From: JAAZVM01 sp041642635
GTDB taxonomy: Bacteria > Patescibacteriota > Gracilibacteria > BD1-5 > UBA6164
Direction: 5' to 3'
Length of the DNA stretch: 20,141 bases
Assembly: GCA_041642635.1 (NCBI GenBank)
Contig: JBEPWB010000019.1
Coordinates: 1-20,141, forward strand
Part shown: positions 7,048 to 16,396 of the stretch, one piece after another
Position numbering within the stretch: the first letter of the stretch is position 1
Layout of the letters: the number at the start of each line of letters is the position of its first letter
Notes under the pieces: generated by a model
Databases searched by the model: none
What the model was told of the DNA's origin: nothing
What the model saw: only the letters and a program-made list of their open reading frames with translations
Position numbers and translations under genes: made by a program

Positions 7048-9717
7048 ATGAATAATCCTGAATTTAATAATTTTAATGAAGCAAGAGAAAAAGACCTAAG
7101 CTTAAAAGAAATAAAAGAATCTATAAACAGATTATCCGAAACTCAAAGACAACAATTATCTCATGAAATAAATAATCAAATCATTGAAGAATTACACAAA
7201 TGATTGGAGGTAAAAAGATGAGATGAGCTAAATTTTTTGAAAGCTTTAACTTTAGAATGAAACAGAATAACTTGGACTAATAGGCATGAAGCAAATAATA
7301 TTTTTCCTTGAGATATTATAAAAATAGAATGAACTAATATTCTAAAAAACAGTAACTCAATTTGAAATGTTACTGGTTTTAGTATTTCTAATTCTTGAGA
7401 AACAAATAACAATACTTCTGAACAATGAGAAAACGAAGAAGATATTACTGAAGAAATTGTAGAAAATAATAACAACCTAGATGAAATACAAGAAAGTGAT
7501 TCAGATGATTATACTGAAACTGGTTATGAAAATAATATAGAAAATGAAGAAAGATTCGAAGTAAGAGCCTACTCACAAGATTGAGATATATATATTATAT
7601 GAGAAAATTGAGAACCTAAAGCTTTTAGTAGTATTAATATGTCAGAAGAATTTAGAGAATCTTTGGAGTGAATCCAAGAAACAAACAAAGTAATATGAAA
7701 TTTTGAATTAATATTAAATACTCTAGTAAAAACAGATAATGAACAATATTCATCTCTACAAAATGAGTTCAATGAAAAAATATGAGCTCTTGACATATCA
7801 TCTAGCGAATCAATTAATGAAATATCAAATTGGATAAATGAAAAAAATATTGAATTAAATTGAGAAGTAGATTTGACTGATGACTATAAAGTTATTGAAT
7901 ATATTAGAACAATCGATAGTTCTAGCGCTAATTCTATATTGGTAGAAAATTTATTTCATGAAACAAGTATTTCAGAAGAAGAATTACAAGCTTTTATAGA
8001 AAATCCTATAAATGATAATGAGGCAATTAGAGAATTGTTAGGTGAAGAAGAATATAGAAATTTAAGAGACTCGATATTAGAGAAAAAAACTCAAGCAGAT
8101 GATTATTTTAGAGAATCAAGAGACCAATTTGTTAGACAATTAACAGAAGAAAACTGAATGTCTATGCAAGAAGCTTGAGATCTGGTTGATAATCAGTACA
8201 AAAACTCCATAATAGATGCTTTTGTTACAAGCTACGCAAAAAACAAATTATTGTTATCGTACGTAAAATCATTGGAAGAAACAGGTTCATGGCATGGTTA
8301 TGAATGAGAAAACAAAATGATGGAAATGTTTTCAGATATTCAATGAATTGGTTATTTAGATGCAAGCGACTCTACATTTGACTCTTTAAAATTTTGGTCA
8401 AAAGAATGATTTTATATACTAGGTACTCAAGTATTAGCAATTTGAGCTTGAGCGCTTACTATGTGAGCTTGATATGTTTGAGTAAATGCCTTAGTTTGGT
8501 GAACAAGGTGAGTTAGATGATTAAGTGCAATGAATAGAATAAGTACCGCAGCGAATGCATGATCAAGGATAGCAAAAGTATGAAGATGGTGAGCAATGAG
8601 TTGAGTTTGATGAGCAAGTTTTTATGCTTGATATGGTTGAGTTGAAAGTATAGCAGAGTGAGAAAATATGTATTCTATGGAATGACTAAGAGATTCAATA
8701 ATTTTTACTTGAGCTTTTAGAGCATTATCTGCAATACCATGATTAAGATTAGATCCTAGCAAACCACTAAGACAACAAAAGTTAAGATTAGCTTGAGCTA
8801 CTACTCTAGATGCTGTGACATTTAGTGCAATATGATTAACCCTAGAATGAGTTATTCTTGAACCTGAAGAATGGAATGCAGAATTAATAATGCAAGCTAT
8901 AGTTATGGCTGCAGCTTTTAGAATGGCATGAATTTGAGTTGAAAGATTAAGATTTAGAAAAAACTGAAATAAAGTAGAAATGTTAGAATGACCAAGCACA
9001 ACTCCTATTAATTTTTTAAGAGACCCTCAAACTTGAAGAATATATACAAGAACTTTAGATTGAAAATATATGCATAATTGAAAAGAGCACATAATTCCAG
9101 AAACTAGATCTAGAAATTTCCAAAGAGTAGAAGCAAACAATCAATACAATTGAACTATTTTTACACCAACAAACAATACTATTAGAAATTCTCCATTAAA
9201 CCCTAATAGACCTAATAATATACCTTCTGAATCTCAAAGAAGCTTAATTTCTAGATTGAATGAAAATCAAGTAATTAATTCAATTACTTCTGGTTTAAAT
9301 GAAAGAAGAGCAAGAATATTCCAACAATCTGTAAACTGATTAAGAAGCTGATGAAAAAAGTTATGAAATAGTTCATTAGATTTTCTTAAAAATTTAACAT
9401 ACAGATGATTTAATTGAATTGAAAGAGGTCGTTTTGGTTGACCATTAAATGTAATAGGTTTTAAGTGATGGCCGCTTGCTTTTACATGAACAACAGTATC
9501 TTCATGGGAAGAAATATCAGAAATATGAGAATCAATAAACAATAAAAATGCTGATGTGTTGACTTGGGATAATTGAGAAAATTTAGTAAATATATTATTT
9601 GACTTAACATTATTTAAGCAACTTTGATTAATTCGTGGTGCTACATATAATTGGGCACTAGACGAAGCCTTTAATTATTTTTGAGAAAATGATGAAACAA
9701 ACGAAACTACTGAATAA
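7048..9717 (+). CDS. Giant membrane protein of unknown family (889 aa)
   Basis: 889 aa, not recognised. Residues 1-60 are charged and helical. About 60-120 contain FLKALTLEGNRITWTNRHEA and FPGDIIKIEGTNI, which could be a small beta domain. An acidic Asn/Glu linker follows (about 125-175). Then come a second small domain (FEVRAYSQDGDIYIIGENGE) and a long helical region (about 200-450). From about 455 to 635 there are several Gly/Ala-rich hydrophobic segments (LGTQVLAIGAGALTMGAGYV, SFYAGYGGVES, FTGAFRALSAIPG, LIMQAIVMAAAFRMAGIG), probably membrane-inserted. A soluble stretch follows (RIYTRTLDGKYMHNGKEHII, about 660-690), and the C-terminal 200 residues are mixed helical with weak hydrophobic patches. 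No signal peptide is visible. By hand count about 64 glycines are TGA and 13 GGN. It stands alone between a -10 box and a terminator and is followed by a similarly built gene. Confidence 0.85.
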
Positions 9718-9733
9718 TTTCAGTAGTTTTTTT
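9704..9733 (+). terminator. Terminator of the 889-aa gene
   Basis: An 11-bp stem (AAACTACTGAA / TTCAGTAGTTT) spans the stop codon and is followed by a run of T ending at 9733. The stem's left arm is coding, so the hairpin forms from the last codons of the gene. Confidence 0.85.
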
Positions 9734-9777
9734 GTATTTATTAGATGTTTATGATAAAATAATTACAAATTATACAA

Positions 9778-9783
9778 TATAAC
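9778..9783 (+). promoter_or_regulatory. Candidate -10 box for the 907-aa gene
   Basis: TATAAC lies 9 nt before the ATG at 9793, after the preceding terminator, so this gene needs its own promoter. No clear -35 is seen. The spacing again implies a leaderless or nearly leaderless mRNA. Confidence 0.35.
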
Positions 9784-9792
9784 ATTAAAAAA

Positions 9793-12516
9793 ATGTGATT
9801 AACAAATAATCCTAGAGAAAATCCTTCTCAAGATATCGAAGAAATTAGAGTAAAGGATGTTGAACAAACTACATTTTCTAGAGAAGAAATAAAAGATTAT
9901 GAAGAGACTATTCTAGATAGAAATCAAGCAGAAAAATTGACTCAATGATTAATGACTATAGAAGAAATTAGAAATATAAATATTGAACAAAATCTAGAAA
10001 GAACAGAATCAGTTAGACAGGTGGCAGAAAATTTAGAAAGATGAAGAGAAGTAAACGAAGAATGAAGTGAACAACAAAGGCAAGATAGAGAAAGCGCGGA
10101 AAATTTATTGAATAATTCTGATGTAAGCTCTAATAATATCGTAGAACGTTTAAGAGAGTGAGCCTTTAATGCTGGAGAAAAAGTTGATGAAATAAAAGAT
10201 ACAGCTTCTGTGTTTACATGGCTAGAAAGAGCAAAATCAAAATGATGATTCATGTGATCAATAGCAGGTTTTTTATTATCAATAGCAGGTTTTTTATGAT
10301 ACAAAAAAGAGTTGACAGAATGAGCGGCAGATGCTGCTAGCGAAACTAGAGAAGTAATAGAAGATACTATAAGTGAAGAAAATATTGAACAAACAAAACA
10401 AACAACAAAAGATACAATAAATGAAGAATTATGAGAATATATAAGTGAAGAAAATAAAGAAAGATTAAATAGTGCAATTGATTGATTATCACAAGAACAA
10501 TTAACACAATTGTATCACTCTATAGAATCTGGAGATTTTTCAATAGATGATATTAATAGAATTGCTCCAGAATTTTTTACAGAATTTTTAGATGAACATC
10601 AAATAGAACAAATTAGAAATTGAATAATATCAAAATTAACAGATTCACTTAAAAAATCAATAAAAGAAAATTATTGAATAGATGTAGATTTAGATCAAGA
10701 AAAAGCTAGAGAATTAGAAGATCTAATACAAGAGAATATTAATTTAAGTGATGATAGAATATTTGAAATAAGACAAATAGTTGAAAATAGTGAGTTTAGA
10801 TATAAGGATTTAGCAAACGTATGATGAGAAGTTATAATTAACTCTATGAATATATTTTTCTGATTAATTTCAAGATGAATAGTTCCCATTTCTAATTTCA
10901 GTTTTAGTTTTGTAGAATCAGCTTGAAATCTTATTAAAGTATGAGCTTCTGCTTTGTGAATAACTGATAATATAACTTTTGAAGAATTCCAAAATAAATT
11001 AAATTCAATGGAGGATAGCGAAAAAGCTATGTATATCTGATTATTATACAGAAAATGAGGATTATTTTTAAGCCTTTTGTGAAATATGAGCGCATATGCT
11101 AGTAAAATGGCAATATGAACAATTACAAACACAACTGTTTCTTGAGTAGATTTGTTTAGCTCCTCAGTAACTAATAACTTTTCTAGACAAGCTGAAAATA
11201 TTGATAATATTGCTAAAAGTCTGAGCTGAAATAATTATTCAGATACTAAAGGAGTATTAGATGAAGCTATTTGAAATTTAAAAAAAGTAAAGGAAAACTA
11301 CAGAATTATGGATTATATCCAAAAAGCAGACTGAGATGAGGCAAAATTAGTAGCTAATTTAAGACAAAATAATATTTCATTACCTGACAATTACACTAGA
11401 TGAAATTTTGACAGGTTAGTTAGAGAATTAGGTGAAAAAAATAATATAACTAGTACACTAAGTAATAGATGATCAATTTCTTCAAAGGTAATATGATTTG
11501 GAGCAAGTGCTGAATTAAATAATTTGAATAGACAACTTCAAACAATTTCAAATAGTCAAAAAAGAATGTTTAACCCTAATTTTTTAACAAGCTGAATATC
11601 AAGAATTAGAGAATCTTTAGACATTACTGAGATTTCTAGAAAATGAGACAATCTTGCTTTTCATTTTGACTCACCAAATAAAGCTAAAGATTTTTTCAGA
11701 AGAATAAATGTTTTAGCAAATCAAACCCCTGAATTAATAAAATGAATTTTTGATAAAGCACCAATAATTATGGTAGCATGAATTGCAGCTAATTCCGAAG
11801 AATGATTTGTAGAATCTATGAGAAATGAAATACGTTACTTACTACCTCTGGTATGACCAATAATGATGTTATCTGAATCATGATGGGATTGGGGAGATGG
11901 CTACCCAACTCCAATAGATCCAATGAGTGCAGGAATGTGAGCAGTATTACTATGAATTGACTGAGCATATATTTGAGCAAATTGAATAAAAAGTGCTCCA
12001 AGATATATAGCAAAACCTTTCACTGATGTAGTATCAATTATAAGGTGAACAGCCAATTTTTCATATCATGTTTGAAGAACGGCACTAACTCCTTGAGTTG
12101 CTTGATGATTAAGATGAGCTGCTAGAGAAGCTATCAACAGAACTAGAAATTTAGGTAGTCCTAGAGTAAGAGCGTTAGCTTTGATATGAATTGTTTGATA
12201 TATATGAATTAATCAAATGATGAATAGTTGAGAAGAGATAGAAGGAATTGAAGAATTTATGGTTGATTGACAATTAAATACTGATAGAATTCACGAAGTT
12301 GCTTGAGAGTTAACTGATTGACAAAAAGAAGAAGCTATAAATTATATATTTGAAGAAGATGAAATAGAGTGAGTCGAAGTATGAGTAATTGCAAACAAAA
12401 TGGAAATCAGATCAACTAATCCAGCCATAAAAAGTGATTGGTTTCTTAACTCAGAATTATTTGAATTATTCAAGCTTGATTCCGATTATAGATTTGTATA
12501 TGAAGGTATTGCTTAA
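9793..12516 (+). CDS. Giant membrane protein of unknown family (907 aa)
   Basis: 907 aa, not recognised; its second codon is a TGA glycine. Residues 1-140 are highly charged and coiled-coil-like, rich in Glu, Arg, Asn and Gln. A membrane segment at about 152-172 contains a tandem 7-residue duplication, SIAGFLL-SIAGFLG. Residues 175-340 are acidic and helical. Hydrophobic segments follow at about 350-390 (NIFFGLISRGIVPISNFSFS) and 415-447. A helical soluble region (about 450-650) carries NNLNRQLQTISNSQKRMF. Further membrane-like segments lie at about 655, 680-697 (YLLPLVGPIMMLSESG), 714-730 and 793-812 (ALALIGIVGYIGINQMM), and the C-terminal domain is acidic. Layout, size and codon use resemble the 889-aa gene, but I see no clear sequence similarity between the two. 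Adjacent monocistronic genes of this kind suggest a lineage-specific envelope or host-contact function; that is inference only. Confidence 0.85.
10258..10299 (+). repeat. Tandem 21-bp duplication inside a TM segment
   Basis: Two adjacent 21-bp units, identical at 20 positions, encode SIAGFLL and SIAGFLG. The one difference is TTA versus TGA, turning Leu into Gly at the end of the second copy. The frame is kept and the membrane helix is lengthened by seven residues. Confidence 0.9.
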
Positions 12517-12549
12517 AAAAATATGTTCTTGTTAAGAACATATTTTTTT
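12515..12549 (+). terminator. Terminator of the 907-aa gene
   Basis: A 16-bp AT-rich stem (AAAAAAATATGTTCTT / AAGAACATATTTTTTT, loop GTT) overlaps the stop codon and ends in T7. Confidence 0.88.
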
Positions 12550-12550
12550 A

Positions 12551-12577
12551 TTGACTAATTTTACAAAATTATATAAT
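12551..12577 (+). promoter_or_regulatory. Candidate promoter of queA
   Basis: TTGACT (12551-12556) and TATAAT (12572-12577) are separated by 15 nt, shorter than ideal but with two near-consensus hexamers. The predicted 5' UTR is about 26 nt and has no Shine-Dalgarno motif. Confidence 0.5.
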
Positions 12578-12609
12578 AATTCTATTTTAAAAATTAGAAC
12601 AAAAATATT

Positions 12610-13656
12610 ATGAAATTATCAGATTTTGATTATGAATTATCAGAAGAATTAATCGCTCAATCACCTCTAGAAAAAAGGGATCATTCAAGATTATTAAAAA
12701 TAAATCCTGAAAACCAAAAAATAGAAGAAAAAAAGTTTTATCAAATAATAGAAGATTTAAACGAAAATGATGTATTGGTTTTGAACAAAACAAAGGTAAT
12801 AAATGCTAGATTAAATTGACAAATAAAAAATAAAGTGTGAAGAAGAGTTGAAATTTTTTTACATAAACAACTAGAAAACAAAAAATGGGAATGCCTAGTT
12901 TTTCCTTGAAAAAAACTTAGAGTATGAAAAAAAATGATTTTTTATGTTGATAATGAAATAGTTTTAGAGTGAGAAATAAAAGAATTAACTCTTAATTGAA
13001 GAATAATAGAGTTTGATAAATGATGAGTTGAGTTTTTAAATATAGTGAAAAAACTTTGAGAAATACCTCTTCCACCATACATAAAAGAAAAATTAATTGA
13101 AGAAAATAGGTATCAAAGTATCTGGTGAGAAGTAGAATGAAGTGTTGCTGCTCCAACTGCTAGTCTTCATTTTACAAATGAATTACTTGAAAAAATTCAA
13201 AAAAAAGGAGTAAAAATTGAAAAAGTTTTACTTCATATTTGATTGGGAACTTTTACTCCAATAATTACTGATAATATTCTGGAGCATAAAATGCATAAAG
13301 AATATATAGAATTAGAAGAAGATGTTGCAAATAGACTAAATAAATATAAGAATGAATGAAAAAGAATTATTGCAGTTTGAACAACTTCAATAAGAGTACT
13401 TGAGAGCTTTAGTGACAGTAATTGAAAATTATCATATTGAAAAACTGATACTGATATTTTTATTTACCCAGGTTATAAATGGAAAATAGTTGATTCTATA
13501 ATAACAAATTTTCACTTACCAAAATCTACTTTATTAATGCTAGTTTCAAGTTTTGCTTGAAAAAGTTTTATAAAAAAATCTTATCAATATGCTGTAAAAA
13601 ACAATTTTAGGTTCTTCTCTTTTTGAGATGCAATGTTTATAGAGAAAAGAAAATAA
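12610..13656 (+). CDS. queA: QueA, S-adenosylmethionine:tRNA ribosyltransferase-isomerase
   Basis: 348 aa, the normal length. It transfers and isomerises the ribosyl part of SAM onto preQ1 at position 34 of Asn, Asp, His and Tyr tRNAs, giving epoxyqueuosine. Motifs in order: LIAQSPLEKRDHSRLL (about 15-30), VLNKTKVINARL, EGSVAAPTASLHFT (about 177-190), LHIGLGTFTPI, HKMHKEY, VGTTSIRVLES, DTDIFIYPGY, ITNFHLPKSTLLMLVSSFAG and a final FRFFSFGDAMFI. All are diagnostic of QueA, and several conserved glycines (EGSVAA, IGLGTF, SFAGK, SFGDAM) are TGA, so code 4 (Trp) would break them. The preQ1-inserting Tgt and the reductase QueG/QueH are not in the window. The likely substrate tRNA-Asp(GTC) is encoded at 5782-5858. 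Confidence 0.97.
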
Positions 13657-13657
13657 C

Positions 13658-13687
13658 TTGACTTTTAAAAGATTTACGTTATTTTAT
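13658..13687 (+). promoter_or_regulatory. Candidate promoter of the GGDEF gene
   Basis: TTGACT (13658-13663) begins 1 nt after the queA stop, followed after 18 nt by TTTTAT. A TATAGT overlaps slightly downstream at 13685-13690. No terminator separates queA from this gene, so cotranscription is also possible. Confidence 0.35.
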
Positions 13688-13717
13688 AGTTTGAAACAAT
13701 TAATAACAATATAAAAA

Positions 13718-14704
13718 ATGAAGGAAACTAATCAATTACAGGAATTAATAGATAGTGATCCTATTTTATCAATAAATGAAAAATCATTATCTAGTTTTGC
13801 TAGATTATCAAATTTTTGACAAATTCTAGATTTATTAGAGTGAAAAAAAGCTGAAGGAATAGAAGATAAAAATATAAATTATGAAAAAGTTTTCGATGAA
13901 GAATTTCTTAAAACAGCTAAAATTATAGTAGATAAAATTGAATCAGTTTTATGATCAGAAGTTTATGATTTAAGAGGTGCAAATATATGATGAATAACTA
14001 GAAAAGCGTGAGCAAGATTAATAGAAACTTGAGAATTAGAAAATTTTGTAGTATGAAACTATATAAAAAAAATAGCATTCAAAGTATCTAATATAAATTT
14101 AAGATATGAAAGATATAAAACTTACGTAGAAAATAGAAAACTTAAAATAAAAAATAAAATGGACCCTTTAACTGGATTATTAACAAAACATTCTATAAAT
14201 AATTATATAGAAAAAGCACTAAATTCAGTTAATGAAGAATGAGAAAATTATTGAGTTGTTTTAATAGATATAGATAATTTTAAATTATTAAATGATAATT
14301 TTTGACATATTGCTTGAGATATAGTTTTAGAAGAAATATCATTAATTTTTAAACAACATTTTAGAGAAATTGACAAAGTAGCTAGATGGTGATGAGAAGA
14401 ATTTTTAATATTAATGAAATGAGGTAATTTAGAAAAATACTGAGAAAAATTAAACAAAGTTAAAAATATAGTTAAAAAAGAATTACTAAAAAATGTAAAC
14501 AGAAGAATAAAAGAAGACTGAAAAAATTTAGAAACAATTAATCTAAAAAATATAACAATTAGTGTTTGAGTTACAGATATAGAAACATGTGATACTGTTG
14601 CTAGTGTGACTCACAGAGCTGATGAAGCTATGTATAGTTCAAAAAGTTGATGAAGAGATCGTGTTTCTTTACTTACAAATGTTAAAGAAATAAAAAAAAT
14701 ATAA
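13718..14704 (+). CDS. GGDEF-domain diguanylate cyclase
   Basis: 328 aa, soluble, without TM segments. Residues 1-147 form a mainly helical N-terminal domain that I do not recognise (contains YDLRGANIGGITRKAGARLI). The GGDEF domain starts at MDPLTGLLTKHSI (about 148). It has VVLIDIDNFKLLNDNFGHIAG (metal and GTP binding), RWGGEEF with the active-site GGEEF at 225-229, ISVGVTD, and ends ADEAMYSSKSGGRDRV. It should make cyclic di-GMP from two GTP. The product-binding I-site RxxD is present as REID (216-219), five residues before GGEEF, as in feedback-inhibited cyclases such as PleD. Both glycines of GGEEF, the glycine of NFGH and those of KSGGRD are TGA. No EAL or HD-GYP phosphodiesterase and no PilZ effector is in the window. 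Confidence 0.95.
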
Positions 14705-14731
14705 ATACTTAAAAGTATTTATATTTTTTTT
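14692..14731. terminator. Bidirectional terminator between the GGDEF gene and the immunophilin operon
   Basis: A stem of about 8-10 bp (ATAAATAC / GTATTTAT) is flanked by an A8 tract on the left and a T8 tract on the right. It can therefore end both the plus-strand GGDEF transcript and the minus-strand mfd-FKBP-CFBP transcript. Confidence 0.75.
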
Positions 14732-14734
14732 ATT

Positions 14735-15745
14735 TTAATCAATATCAACTATTTCTAAATCAAAACTTAAAGTTTTTCATGCTAATTGGTGATTTGTATT
14801 AATCGTTACAGTTTCATCATCAGCATCTATAATAGTCATTGGTCAAAATTGAGTTGGTAATACTGAATCTACCACTAATGGTATTCCAGCATCAACAAAA
14901 GTTTGTAATTCAGTTTTTGGAACAACTTGTTTATTTTCTTCGCTATATTCTCAATAAGCTTCACTAGGTTTTAGTGTTATTGATTTTTTTTCTCAAATTT
15001 TCATTCAAGTAATAGCTTTATCAAAACCAGGAATCATTTGTCAAACTCAAGCAACAAATTGTAATGGTTCTCCTCTATCATAACTAGAATCAAATTTATC
15101 TCAATTTTCTAAAGTTCATGTATAATGAACTTTTACATTTGATCATTCTATTATTTCAAGAGACTTTTTAGAATTATCTTTTTTATTTAATAATTCATTG
15201 TATTCATCAATTGCTTTTTGCTTATCAAAAGAATAGTCTTTAAAACTTCAATCAACGTACTGTAAAATTTTTACATTTATAATTTTTGCTTCGTTTTCTG
15301 GTTTATCATTTGAATCTGTTTTTGATTTTGCTAATTTATCAACATTATCAAATCATTCAACAACTTCTCAAAAAACAGAATGTTTATTATCCAAATAATT
15401 ATTATCAGCAACATTTATAAAAAATTGACTTCAATTAGTATTTGGTCAAGCATTTGCCATTGAAATAGTATATTTATTATTTTTTAATTCTGAATGAAAT
15501 TCATCATTAAATTTTTCTCAATAAATACTTGTTCCTCACATTCAAGTTCCATCAGGATCTCATCATTGAATCATAAATCATTTTATTATTCTATGAAAAA
15601 TAACTCCGTCGTAATATCAACTAACTGCCAATCAAATAAAATTATTTACAGTTATTGGAGCCAAATCTTTTTCTAATAAAATTTTTATAACTCAAGATGT
15701 TGTTTTCATTTCTGCTATTATATCTCAATCTTTGTATTTATACAT
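14735..15745 (-). CDS. Dual-family immunophilin: cyclophilin fused to SlyD-type FKBP
   Basis: 336 aa without a signal peptide, so probably cytoplasmic. Residues 12-162 are a complete cyclophilin: FHRIIKGFMIQGGDPDGTG, ISMANAGPNTNGSQFFI and YLDNKHSVFGEV contain the catalytic Arg and the Phe, Met, Gln, Phe and His of the active site. The cyclosporin-contact Trp is Tyr here. Residues 163-200 are a Lys-rich linker. Residues 203-336 are an FKBP domain of SlyD type with an insert-in-flap chaperone region: VKVHYTGTLENGDKFDSSYD, MIPGFDKAI, EAYGEY and HQLAGKTLSFDLEIV. Both halves are peptidyl-prolyl isomerases, so this should be a two-headed folding factor. It follows the FKBP lipoprotein gene by 14 nt. 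The FKBP half is clearly paralogous to that neighbour. More than 20 glycines are TGA, mostly at conserved sites, which rules out a fusion artefact from misreading stops. Confidence 0.95.
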
Positions 15746-15759
15746 ATTTTCTAATAATA

Positions 15760-16359
15760 TTATTTAATTTCTACTAATTCTATATCAAAAGTAAGAGTTT
15801 CACCAGCTAAAGGATGATTCATATCAACAATTACTACGTCTCAATCAACGCTAATTATTTCAAATTCACCATACATTGTAGGCAATAAAGCTCCTTCTTC
15901 TATTACTATTCCATTTTCTTCAAAATCTGCTAATTCCACTCTATCTATTTCATCATAATATTCTTCACTTCTTTCTCCATAAGCTTCTTCAGGAGTTAAT
16001 GTAACTGTTTTAGTTTCTCATACTTCCATTCCTAAGACTGCTGCTTCAAAACCAGGAATCATTTCACCAGCTCAAAGAGTAAAATCTAGAGGAGTTCATC
16101 TTTCATAACTAGAATCAAAAACTTCTCCGTCTTCTAGAGTACCTCTATAGTGGACGCTAACCATTTCTCATTCATCAGCTATAGTATCTCAATCGTTAGG
16201 AGTTTCAGTTTGTTCTTCTCATTGTTCAACAACTTGATTAGTAACATCACCTGTATTCATAGCTTCACCTGTGTTTGTGTTTTCTCCAGGCATATTGTTT
16301 TCAGTAGCGCAAGAAACTGCAAAAACTGAAACTAGTGATAATAGTAAAACTTTTTTCAT
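15760..16359 (-). CDS. SlyD-type FKBP peptidyl-prolyl isomerase, probable lipoprotein
   Basis: 199 aa. MKKVLLLSLVSVFAVSC is a short signal sequence ending in a lipobox-like AVSC, so Cys17 is probably lipidated after export. An Asn/Thr/Glu-rich linker (about 18-63) tethers the FKBP domain (about 64-199): VSVHYRGTLEDGEVFDSSYE, MIPGFEAAVLGM, LTPEEAYGERS and MNHPLAGETLTFDIELVEI. The flap insert marks it as SlyD-like. It should assist folding of exported proteins at the membrane. I chose the ATG at 16359 because it gives a canonical signal peptide; an in-frame ATG at 16371 would add MTTV. It begins shortly after the mfd stop and is followed 14 nt later by the cyclophilin-FKBP gene, consistent with one operon. 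Its glycines are mixed, with more GGN than in most neighbours, suggesting higher expression. Confidence 0.93.
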
Positions 16360-16396
16360 AACAGTAGTCATAAATAAATTTTTTATAATATAAATT

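Noticed and set aside
8622..9542. Minus-strand reading frames of 91-125 aa
   Set aside because: They are shadows of the 889-aa plus-strand gene; similar antisense frames recur in every plus-strand gene because of the AT-rich, TGA-rich codon use.
9267..12516. Prophage tail or tape-measure gene cluster
   Set aside because: The two giant genes have membrane-like segments and separate terminators, and no capsid, terminase, integrase or tail partner is nearby.
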